A DNA stretch of 64,000 nt from Stramenopiles sp. TOSAG23-3 (lineage: Eukaryota > Sar): assembly GCA_900128585.1 (NCBI GenBank), contig LT642146.1:1-64000 (forward strand), read 5' to 3'. A program made the translations under genes and the position numbers. Below the pieces are notes generated by a model that was given only the letters and a program-made list of their open reading frames with translations, did no database searches and was not told the origin of the DNA. Below, in pieces: positions 48,741-57,955 of the stretch; the first letter of the stretch is position 1; every line of letters starts with the position of its first letter.

Positions 48741-49923
48741 GAATGTGTTCCAAGCGGCGCGCCGGCAGACCATCGCCGTGTACCAAAACATCTTGATGTA
48801 TGAGTGGCTGCCAATTCTGCTGGGAAAAAAATACTTTGAAGAGCATGTCGGTCCGTACAAGGAATACAATGCTAGTGTGGACCCACGGATATCAAACGAG
48901 TTTACCACAGTCGCGTTCCGCTTTGGGCACTCTCAAGCGTCGGATAGCCTGCATCGCCTGGGGCCGGACCTGAAGCCGACGTATGCCGGACCGTTGCATC
49001 TCAAAGATACTTACTTTACGCCCGACAGGGTATTGAACGAGGGAGGTTTGAATCCAATGGTGCGGGGAATGATAAGAAAGCGTTGCCAAGCCATCGACAC
49101 AAAAGCGTCGGACGGGATACGAAACCACTTGTTTGCAACGGCCACGTCCGGGTTTGATCTGGTTGCGCTTAATATTCAGCGTGGGCGTGACCACGGTATA
49201 ACGGACTACAACTCACTTCGGGCCGCCTACGGATTTGCAAAACGACAGAGCTTTGAAGAAATCAGCTCCGATCCTGTAATTGTGAATAACTTAAAATCAT
49301 TGTACAACGACGACGTAAACAATATTGACGCGTTTGTGGGGGGGTTGGCCGAGGATCACGCACAAGGAGCAAGTCTCGGCGAATTGTTTCAGCACATCGT
49401 AGCAGACCAGTTTCGACGCAGCAGGGACGGGGATGCGTACTGGTTCGAAAATAAACGGGATGGCGACAGCGATGAAGTTCCGTTCAGTTCCGATTACATC
49501 AGGGAACACGACAACATGCTGCAAATGCTTAAACGGAATACTCAAATGGGCGAGTTAAGCCTGGCGGGTGGTTCTGACTCCGCCTTTCGCATTGGGCATG
49601 AAGATGGCACTTGCTTCATGGCGGAGGAATTGTGCGTTACTATGACGCAGGGTGCCCGGAAGGACGCCGTTGGCGACAACGCTGGAGAATCCCAAGGCAA
49701 AGAAAAAGCGCCCTCTTCGGTGGTGACGGACAAGGAGAAAACTTTGCGGGACAAAGTCATCGAGCTGTACCAAAAGGGTGTCGATTTTTTCACCGAAAGG
49801 GCGAATAATGCCGACAAGGTCATGGAAGAAGCGACAAAGCGAGGAATTTCACCGGAAAAGTTGCTTAAGCACATGGACAAAAAGTACCCGTACGGAAGGG
49901 CAGACTACGAGGCACGGTTGTAA
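48655..49923 (+). pseudogene. C-terminal half of an animal-type heme peroxidase, second part of broken gene
   Basis: The frame carries peroxidase homology from LLAFHTLWAREHNYNAK (48655 on; the REHN block with the catalytic Arg) through ENVFQAARRQTIAVYQN, EWLPILLG, FGHSQ (proximal His region), LVALNIQRGRDHGITDYNSL and ADQFRRSRDGDAYWFEN. The distal-His segment (GQ-x-DHD type) that should lie before REHN is missing, so as it stands the product could not be an active peroxidase. A Lys/Glu-rich tail of about 100 residues follows. An ATG at 48544 in this frame lies within out-of-frame sequence and is not a convincing start. Intact relatives are secreted oxidases that use hydrogen peroxide. Confidence 0.65.
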
Positions 49924-50017
49924 GCAGGGGATAGCGCGCGGAACAGGTCTTTCTTGCCCCATGTACTTTTGAATAATTCTTAAGAGAGTAATTTTACGTG
50001 TGTTTAAATTTTTTTTT

Positions 50018-51022
50018 TTAAATGATCTGCAACGCTTTCCTTTTCCAAGACCCATTGTTGTAGATCTTTCGATATCTTGAGTAGAGGGTTGCAATCGATG
50101 ACACGAAGAGGGCATGTGCAGCATTCACTTCTTTCTGCGTTGGGTTGGCGGTTTGTTTCCATCGCAGCGGTCTACCGACCACGTACAACAGTGGCAGCAA
50201 GTTTGGAAAAAAGGGAAGAAGAAATCGCCCATAAAAGGGTGTAAAAGAAATCTGCAAGCGCCTTGAGACGGATTCCAGGTACTTGAAACCGGGAATCAAA
50301 TTGAACGTTCCGCTGTTTCCAAAAATATAAATGGGTACTACTGCTGCACCGTTTTCTATGGCAAGTTTGATGAATGACTTTCGGTTATTCAAGAGCGCCA
50401 CTTCATCCTTTCCATCACTGTAAAACATTTCTCCTATCCCGCCCGGAATAATCATCAAATTCTGCTTTCGTCTCAGCGCGGACACAATGGAAGATTTGTC
50501 CGCGAGTATTGAGTCTGTCCCAAAAAGTAAGTCGCGAACGAACGGGACGTAAAACGCAGCCGCAACAGTCACAGTTCTAAGTTTGTCAAACACCATTGTA
50601 GATAGCGGTCCGACGAGTGACATTGCTTGGCCGAATGGGAAAATCCCATGTGGTACCTCTGCAACCATATACGGCGCAACGAGGTTTTGAAGCGCGTTGG
50701 CATCGTCCAATATCACCTGGATAGAGAAGTAGTTGTAAAAGTAACCCCACAGCTTCCAGACCCTGACGTTCATGCGCTTCGGCCACATAAGGTAGGCCAA
50801 GAACCCGCCGAACAAACATGTTTTTTTCGTATTCCACGTCGTGCGATTGTAAAAATAATACAAGAGTGCAACTAACCATACCGGGGACCCCAAGATGGTA
50901 AAGCTAGATGCCATCACCACGGCTTGGGACAGCAGCGATTGGGGACGGCCTCGAAAGAGAGTCAGCACCCTTGCGCCATGGGGGAGCTGCGAAGCCTTCA
51001 CGAGGTGGCTGCCTCTTTCCAT
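50018..51022 (-). CDS. DGAT2-family acyltransferase
   Basis: 334 residues from the ATG at 51020-51022. The DGAT2/MOGAT family makes triacylglycerol or wax esters from acyl-CoA at the endoplasmic reticulum and lipid droplets. Visible blocks: a hydrophobic hairpin near residues 38-58, EVPHGIFPFG (residues 122-131, matching the HPHG active-site motif), PFVRDLLFGTDSI, LMIIPGGIGEMF (PGG motif, about 193), LNNRKSFIKLAIENGAAVVPIYIFG and VVGRPL. The first His of HPHG is Val (VPHG), while the second His is kept; plants also vary here (EPHS). Substrate is not determinable. The 3' end is 95 bases from the convergent peroxidase-like gene. Confidence 0.88.
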   Translation of the reverse strand: MERGSHLVKASQLPHGARVLTLFRGRPQSLLSQAVVMASSFTILGSPVWLVALLYYFYNRTTWNTKKTCLFGGFLAYLMWPKRMNVRVWKLWGYFYNYFSIQVILDDANALQNLVAPYMVAEVPHGIFPFGQAMSLVGPLSTMVFDKLRTVTVAAAFYVPFVRDLLFGTDSILADKSSIVSALRRKQNLMIIPGGIGEMFYSDGKDEVALLNNRKSFIKLAIENGAAVVPIYIFGNSGTFNLIPGFKYLESVSRRLQISFTPFYGRFLLPFFPNLLPLLYVVGRPLRWKQTANPTQKEVNAAHALFVSSIATLYSRYRKIYNNGSWKRKALQII

Positions 51023-52149
51023 TTTCCTCGTAAAAAAGAATGTGTGGACTAGGTCCCAGAATGTAACAGACGAAGGAAAAACTGTTCTATCAGTCTCGTC
51101 TTTTTTTGCCGTACACTCTTGATAAATTTGTTCCCGGCATCAGAAGACACGAAGGTACACACTATCCCCCACCGAAGAAACCACCTTCTTTTTCGAATAA
51201 AGATTTATTTTTATGCAGGTAATTAGGACTAAAAGAAGAGATACCTATATTACATTTACATATAATAGCACAATAGCCGTAGAGAGTCATATTTGTTACA
51301 GGTTGGACGGACTTAAATGAGTCACAGAGAAACACAGAACCTTTCACGGAGTACCGTTTTAGACTACCTGCCCTTTCGCCTAGCAACGCATTGCGAGGAA
51401 AGTTCCAAGAAAGTGAATTTTTTTAATTTTTTTAGCTGTTTTTAGTTTTCAGCACCTTTTTTAGGCTTAAATAGCATGTATTCTATTTTAATTAATTATT
51501 TTATTATTTTTTTCATCATCAGTTAGGTGGTATTTCATGTATCAGTTACGTATAACTGAAGTTGCATATAGAGTTAGTGTTGTTATTCTTCTATTTATTA
51601 TTATTGTACAACAGGAGTACCACATTTTTTTAATTTTAATTAAATACATCAAAATAACAGGGGAATAAAACAACAATTTCTTCATTAACAACTGGTGAGT
51701 ACGCGGTGTTAATACTATGCTATACTTCTGTGTGCTCAAGTTTCCCTTTCTTCATTCTTTCTTGCCGTGACGCCCGTTCGTTACGCCGTGTTAGCGTAGT
51801 TAGTTGGGGAGGCGAGCAACGAAGAAAATTGAATCCACGAGACCGAATTCCAGTAAAGCGGTCAAGATAAAGTGTCGGTGTTAGACGCACGTTTGTACCA
51901 ATCGTCTGTCAAAGCGTTGGTGCAACACCGTGAGTGACGGAGCTTGCTCGGGAGGCTGTGTGTGTCGTAGGTTGGGGTGTTGGTAGATTTTTCGTGGTTC
52001 GGGAATACTTTAGTCGAAGGGAAATAGATATCCACATTTTTCGTGCTCTGTGGTCTGAACTATTTTGCCGTCCTAGATTAGTGACTTTTGTTTCCCCCTC
52101 CAGTTCTGCCGATTGTTAGCCCGGGTCGTCGTTATCGAGTCTAGGGACG
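51023..52149. other. Divergent spacer
   Basis: Mostly AT-rich; the last 400 bases before 52150 are higher in GC and may be the promoter and leader of the Pro/Ser-rich gene. Small frames are not supported. Confidence 0.4.
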
Positions 52150-53007
52150 ATGCTCCCCTATAATATGGTAACCCCGCACTCCAGCCCGGAGAAAGGGTTG
52201 GATCAGTCGTCGGTTATGTACCCGAGGAGTTCCGTAATGTACGCACGGAGCGCGAAGGCCCCGCCCCGCACGTGGACCCCCCCCTGCAACACATCACGGA
52301 CCCGAACCCCTGAAACGTCCCGCGCCCCCGCGAACAAGTATAGTCATAGTCGTGGTGGCAGCCTGGGCCGGGGGGGGTTGGGAATGAAGCGCAAGTGTGC
52401 CTCGGAGGGGTGCCTGTCGAGCAAGTGCTACATTCGTGAAATTAGCAAGGGTTTGGACAAGATGATCATCAAAGTGAAGACCCCGCCCCCAAGCCCCGAC
52501 AATTTCCCAATGGGGTGGTCGACGTCGAGCGGCGATTCGGACAACACGATGCAATGCTTCCCCCATTCGTTCATGAAGCACAAGAACAAACAGGGCACCT
52601 CGCCACCCTCCTCCCTGTCACATTTGCAAAGCAGGGACGCCATGATGCAGTTCCCAGAGACCAACTCCCCGCCGAAGCCAAACCCAAGCGGGACGGCGAT
52701 GTTTCACCATTCCCCCATCGCGAGTTACGGGAACAGCGCAAGCCCTGCCGCGAGCAACTGCAGCCGAACGCTGTGGAGCGTGCAGGAGGATGGGGACGAC
52801 GATGACGAGAATGGGTTTGTAATGGGTATGGACTATACCGTGACCGCAAGCCCTGTGAAGGGCCGGTTCGCTTCGGAAGCGTACCAGCACCAGCAGCACG
52901 ACGAGAAGTTCGTGCCAAAACGCGTGATTCAGCTGCGTGGCGAGAACGGCATTAGAGCCGGTATGTTCGTCCGGGACGCCGTTTTTTTTAAACGGTCTGG
53001 AAAGTAG
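52150..53007 (+). CDS. Hypothetical Pro/Ser-rich protein
   Basis: 285 residues from the ATG at 52150. The protein is low-complexity, with many Ser-Pro and Pro-Pro pairs (KTPPPSPDNFPMG, KPNPSGTAM), consistent with a disordered protein phosphorylated by proline-directed kinases. No fold is recognised. The C-terminus (KRVIQLRGENGIRAGMFVRDAVFFKRSGK in part) is basic and better ordered. Codons are strongly biased to C and G at third positions, as in CCT5, which suggests high expression. Confidence 0.6.
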   Translation: MLPYNMVTPHSSPEKGLDQSSVMYPRSSVMYARSAKAPPRTWTPPCNTSRTRTPETSRAPANKYSHSRGGSLGRGGLGMKRKCASEGCLSSKCYIREISKGLDKMIIKVKTPPPSPDNFPMGWSTSSGDSDNTMQCFPHSFMKHKNKQGTSPPSSLSHLQSRDAMMQFPETNSPPKPNPSGTAMFHHSPIASYGNSASPAASNCSRTLWSVQEDGDDDDENGFVMGMDYTVTASPVKGRFASEAYQHQQHDEKFVPKRVIQLRGENGIRAGMFVRDAVFFKRSGK

Positions 53008-55289
53008 AGAACTTGTTAAAATAAAAAGTTTCCATGTGGTTAATCTTGAAGTTGTTGTGAAAAGTGTCTAATATTTTTTATGAAATAACATAACAATAGA
53101 ATGAATTCCAAGCTGCAGTTCGTTGTATTTTGTAGTAAGTACGTATAGTAAAATAAACAACACCACTGGAAATACAGGGAGGGGGTATAGTCGTTCTATA
53201 TTTCCACTAAAAAAATGAATTAAATTATCAAGACAAGACTATAGCGAGACGAGACCGAGTAAGAAAGAAGTAAGAGCTGTACAAAATAGTTTAATATAGT
53301 CGTCTAGCTACAGCAGGTATAATAAATATATGCTATATTGTAATACCCAATATTATACCGGTGGTATAAGTATTTCTACTATATAATGTACAATAATAAA
53401 AATAATAAGAAATAAGAGGAAAGAGAGGGCAAAAGTGAAAAAAAATAACAACAATCATCCAGTTTAGTTGTTAGAGTAGAGACGTACGTACGTATTATTT
53501 AATACATTTTAATAGTCTAGTCGTCTAGACCTACCATACAGTAGTAGTCGCTTGAACAAATAAATAAATAAAATATGGAAAAGTGGGAAGAAGCAGAGAA
53601 GAGAAGTCTCTTTCTTTGTCCACTATTGTACTGTAGCACAGCACAGTCCAGTCCGATTGAAGAAAGACGAATTTTTGTTTTTTGTGTTTAATTATTTTGT
53701 GTTTATTAATTTTGTTTTAAAGCTGAAGGCTGAAGGCCATTTATTTAGCGTTAGTCTTGCTGAATCTAATATAATAGGTAAATAATAATTACAATATACA
53801 AATAAAGTACAAAATCAGATTTTAACAAAGGAAAAAGTATTATTGTAATTATTTTAAGAGAACAAAGAACAAAACAGCACTGAAGAATTTTTTTATCAAT
53901 CTTCCGAGAACACATAGCAGGCTATGTGGCTAGGCTTCTAGCCTATATAAATCATTATACTACAAGTACACTTTAGTACAGGAATTGTTTCTAGAATTTG
54001 AAATGATGCAATAAATATATCCAATAGTATGCAATGCAATATATTATTAAAATGCCAAAAAATTAAATTTTACAACACGACCACAGCAAAAACAACGACA
54101 AAAATTCTTCAAATAAAAATTCTTCTAAATGATTAAGAACGAACAACAGCCGCACAACATCGTAATTTCACTTTAATTTACTACCAACCACCCGTTTTCT
54201 ACTACATAATGTTAATATTAGGGTATATTATTTGATAGGAAGAAAAAGTCCAATCTCTACTATTTAAACAGTAATATATGTACCGAACCACCGTTCTCTT
54301 CCTACAAGCTGAACTAGCGACTAATTAAATTAAATTAAATTAAATGTTAATTGCCTCCCTCCCTCCCTCAGCCTTTGTTTTCTTTCTATTGCACATTATT
54401 CTATCTATAAGCTTATCTCTATTTAAAATAGTTCTATAATTTAAAAGAAAGCTTAAGTACGCCTTTTAGTTCTTTCTTCCTTTTAAAAGCTATCCTATCC
54501 AAATCCAATATCCTAATTTAAATACGTACTACAATTACTTAATTACTCAATTACCTATCATAATGCTTAGTCTACGACGTAGTCGTCCAGCGGTGATGGA
54601 TGAGTGATGAGTTTCGGAAGCTTCTCTAATATTGTAATCTAATTAATATCATACCTATATATAATTGTAGTTATATATAATTCGATTCTTATTTTAGATG
54701 AAAGAAATAAGATTTCGATTCAATGACTGCCAAATGCCAAATAATGCCAATTTCAAAAATAAAAAAAGGATGAAATATTAATTAAATAGGTTTTAAATTA
54801 CTATTAGTATACTATTTATAATTAGTTAAGTATATTTATTAAAAGAAAGAATTCAAACAATATAGAAATACCATTAAAAAAAAAGAAAATAATGTAAAAT
54901 GAAGGAGAGCGCCACCGACCATCCTTCTTCTCTTTCTTTCCTTCCTTCCTTCCTTCCTTCCCTCCCCTTCCCTATTATTCCTTCCTTATTTCTCAATTTA
55001 ATTACTACTACCATATCGGTAATACCAGTCAATGCTAGTCTTCGTATATATATTTAAAAAAATAGAAAGAAAGAATTAACAACAAATATTCAAAGTATCT
55101 TTTTGACAAACCGACTCACGCGAGGGAACCTTTTGTATGTGAAGACGAAGGAAAGATGGAATGAACAAATGGAAACCGTTCCGAAACGAAAGCGGAAGGA
55201 AGAATCAACCAACCTATAGTAAAGACAGATAAAGATCGAACTTTATTATTTTTTATTTGTAAAACAAACCCAACACATTCACCACCACC
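53008..55289. other. 2.3-kb AT-rich spacer
   Basis: Between two plus-strand genes. It holds simple repeats: ACGTACGTACGT near 53484, TTAAA repeats at about 54323-54345, CTCCCTCCCTCCCTC near 54355, and CTTCC repeats at about 54938-54962. The last 60 bases are the likely CCT5 leader. No gene or RNA recognised. Confidence 0.45.
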
Positions 55290-56900
55290 ATGTCCCTTGT
55301 TTTCGATGAGTTCGGGCGCCCGTTCATTATTATGCGTGACCAGGGAAAACAAGCCCGTTTGAAAGGTTTGGAAGCGCAGAAGGCGAACATCCTTGCCGCC
55401 CGCTGCGTCTCTATGATCCTTCGCAGTTCCCTCGGCCCGAAAGGGATGGACAAGATGATGGTCGACCAAGACGGGGAAGTCACCGTCACCAACGACGGGG
55501 CCACTATTTTGCAGAAGATGGACGTAGAGCACGAAATTGCCAGGCTTATGGTCGAACTTTCCACATCGCAGGACGACCAGATCGGGGACGGGACCACTGG
55601 CGTTGTCGTCCTGGCGGGAGCGTTGCTAGAGCAAGCCGAATACCTGCTAGACAAGGGCCTCCACCCCGTCCGCATCGCGGACGGCTTCGACGCCGCGTGC
55701 GAAGACGTCGTAAAGCACCTTGCCAGCATCTCCGACATCGTAGAGTGGGACGCCGACAACACCCAGCCGCTCTTGGACACGGCCAACACCACGCTCGGTT
55801 CCAAAATCGTCAACCGGTACCGCACGCAGATGGCTAAGATCGCGACCGATGCCGTGCTTTCGGTGGCAGACTTAGAAAGGAAGGATGTGAACTTTGATCT
55901 TATCAAAATGGAAGGCAAGGTCGGGGGGACCTTGGAGGACACGCAGTTGGTGCATGGGATTTGCATCGACAAAGAAATCTCCCACCCGCAGATGGACAAG
56001 GAAATCACGGACGCGAAAATAGCGATATTGACGTGCCCGTTCGAGCCGCCGAAACCAAAGACCAAGCACAAGCTTGATATCAAAACCGCGGAGGCGTACA
56101 CCAAGCTCGCCGAAGCCGAGGCGAAGTATTTCACCGACATGGTGGGCAAGGTCAAGGACAGCGGCGCCAACATGGTCATCTGCCAGTGGGGGTTCGACGA
56201 CGAAGCCAACCACTTGCTGTTGCAAAACAAACTCCCCGCCGTGCGATGGGTAGGGGGCGTGGAACTTGAGCTGATTGCCGTCGCCACCGGCGGCCGCATC
56301 GTCCCTCGTTTCGAAGAGCTTACGCCGGAAAAGCTGGGATCGGCCGGAATAGTACGCGAAGAGTGCTTCGGCACCACCAAGGACCGCATGTTATTTATTG
56401 AAAAGTGTGAAAACTCCAAGGCCGTCTCCGTACTCGTTCGTGGGGGAAACAAAATGGTCGTCGAAGAGGGAAAGCGCAGTCTGCACGACGCCATGTGCGT
56501 TGTTCGTAACTTGATCGTCGACAACCGCATCGTTTACGGTGGAGGCAGCGCCGAAATCGCGTGCTCCTTGAGGGTCCACGAGCTTGCCGATAGTGTTGGC
56601 GGGATCGAGCAGTACGCCATTCGCGCGTTCGCCGACGCGTTGGACGACATCCCAATGGCCCTGGCAGAGAACAGTGGGCTCTCCCCAATCACTTCGTTGT
56701 CCAAAGTTAAATCCAAACAAATTCGTGAAAAGAATCCATTCCTAGGCATCGATTGCTTGAACAAAGGCACAAACGATATGAAGGTCCAACGTGTTTACGA
56801 AACGTTGATAGGTAAGCAACAACAGGTAATGTTGGCGACGCAAATTGTTAAGATGATTTTGAAAATTGATGACGTTATCATGAACGGTGCCTACGCATAA
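55290..56900 (+). CDS. CCT5: T-complex protein 1 subunit epsilon (CCT5)
   Basis: 536 residues from the ATG at 55290, the usual length. CCT is the cytosolic hetero-oligomeric chaperonin that folds actin and tubulin with ATP. Group II chaperonin signatures are intact: [24 protein letters not shown] (68-72), [17 protein letters not shown] (99-103), and the late [10 protein letters not shown]. The epsilon assignment rests on the N-terminal [13 protein letters not shown] and the [12 protein letters not shown] segment, both typical of CCT5. GC-rich codon choice suggests strong expression. A long antisense frame over the gene is a shadow. Confidence 0.96.
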   Translation: MSLVFDEFGRPFIIMRDQGKQARLKGLEAQKANILAARCVSMILRSSLGPKGMDKMMVDQDGEVTVTNDGATILQKMDVEHEIARLMVELSTSQDDQIGDGTTGVVVLAGALLEQAEYLLDKGLHPVRIADGFDAACEDVVKHLASISDIVEWDADNTQPLLDTANTTLGSKIVNRYRTQMAKIATDAVLSVADLERKDVNFDLIKMEGKVGGTLEDTQLVHGICIDKEISHPQMDKEITDAKIAILTCPFEPPKPKTKHKLDIKTAEAYTKLAEAEAKYFTDMVGKVKDSGANMVICQWGFDDEANHLLLQNKLPAVRWVGGVELELIAVATGGRIVPRFEELTPEKLGSAGIVREECFGTTKDRMLFIEKCENSKAVSVLVRGGNKMVVEEGKRSLHDAMCVVRNLIVDNRIVYGGGSAEIACSLRVHELADSVGGIEQYAIRAFADALDDIPMALAENSGLSPITSLSKVKSKQIREKNPFLGIDCLNKGTNDMKVQRVYETLIGKQQQVMLATQIVKMILKIDDVIMNGAYA

Positions 56901-57250
56901 GAAAAAAACTAGGTGTTTTTCAAAAAAAATGTTAAAAAAAAAACATATGTTGTTGCGACCGCACGCGTATCAGGATTTCAAGATTGATCAAGGCACATAA
57001 AAATATTCAAAAAGTTAAATTAAGAGTAATTCTTATCATACTTTCTTAATACTAAAAGTACATTAAGAACGTACACACATTTCTTCTAAAACATATGTTA
57101 ACTTATCCATATTTAAAAATGGACGAAAGGAGCAGATTCATTTTCGCGGTACATGAGGAAGATAAATTTTAATTTTATATGGCATCGCCAATTTGTTGTT
57201 TTTAATTTTTAAATTTAATCATGCTGATCGTATTTTGTTCAGCGCACAAG
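56901..57250. other. Spacer between CCT5 and NOP14 (convergent)
   Basis: AT-rich 3' flank of both genes. An inverted partial copy of the dispersed repeat lies at 57118-57180 (GGAGCAGATTCA, TTCGCGGTACATGAGGAA). Nothing else seen. Confidence 0.5.
57118..57180. repeat. Dispersed intergenic repeat, inverted partial copy
   Basis: Reverse complement of the 3' half of the copy at 42052-42210: blocks ATGGACGAAAGGAGCAGATT, CGCGGTACATGAGGAAGAT, AAATTTTAATTT. A closely similar inverted copy is at 63636-63745. Confidence 0.65.
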
Positions 57251-57955
57251 TTAAAAAGCCTTTACTTTCTTCTTCCGTCTCCCCGCCTTCATGCCGCCTC
57301 CATGGCCCGTCCCATCCTTGACTGCCTGCTTGAAGCCTGCCTGTTGCTTGTCCAAGAAATCGATAACGCTGTTGTACTTCTTCTTCGTCTCTTCTTCCCA
57401 TTCCAAATCTTTTTGGTGGGCTTCACGGGCAATGTATAGGGCGTCCTTCCTGATCTCGCGCGCGGCGCCTTTACGCTCTCGGGCAATTTGTTTCTTCAAC
57501 TTCTTGATCTCGGCACGCTCTTTATTTGGATCGTTGTCCTTTCTCACTATGTACTCTTCGTCGAACATCGGGCGGTATTGCACAATTGCCTTCGGGCGTT
57601 GCACCTCTTTTTGCATGAGCAGCGGCGCTCGGGATTTCAACGACGCCGAGAGGCACATAGACAGTTTACCCCCCAGCGTCTCTTCCAGCTGAGACAGGGC
57701 GTCCGGGTATTTTCCAACCTTTTTCCCCATGTCCTTCGGCAGTTTCAACACGTGCCCGACCACCGGGCTTAAATTCGAAAACATCTCTGGCAACGCGGAG
57801 TTCGAGCCGTACATAGTCAGCGCAGTGGTGAGCAGGGAGAGCGTCGCGCCGATGGTCCCGCAACAGATGGCCGAACTGGAGACTTTTTTCTCCGTAGATC
57901 GAAAGAAGCACCTCAGCGACACCTGCACAGGCGTATTGATCCCTGATCTTGACCG
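57251..57955 (-). CDS. NOP14: NOP14 C-terminal part (downstream of frameshift)
   Basis: This frame is open from the C13 tract at 57956-57968 and has no ATG of its own that makes sense. It continues the NOP14 protein: a helical stretch, then YRPMFDEEYIVRKDNDPNKERAEIKKLKKQIARERKGAAREIRKDA, which is the conserved NOP14 C-terminal block, and a basic tail KAGRRKKKVKAF with a nuclear/nucleolar signal. Joined to the first part across the C tract the protein would have roughly 880-900 residues, normal for the family. Confidence 0.85.
   Translation of the reverse strand, partial: RSRSGINTPVQVSLRCFFRSTEKKVSSSAICCGTIGATLSLLTTALTMYGSNSALPEMFSNLSPVVGHVLKLPKDMGKKVGKYPDALSQLEETLGGKLSMCLSASLKSRAPLLMQKEVQRPKAIVQYRPMFDEEYIVRKDNDPNKERAEIKKLKKQIARERKGAAREIRKDALYIAREAHQKDLEWEEETKKKYNSVIDFLDKQQAGFKQAVKDGTGHGGGMKAGRRKKKVKAF

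Noticed and set aside
47691-49923. An intron joining the FG-GAP and peroxidase halves
   Set aside because: The halves are nearly adjacent, so there is no intervening sequence to splice; the problem is missing, not extra, DNA.
55253-56530. 425-residue Ser/Thr-rich frame on the minus strand
   Set aside because: It lies wholly antisense to the well-conserved CCT5 gene. The composition is what the reverse strand of C-ending codons produces.
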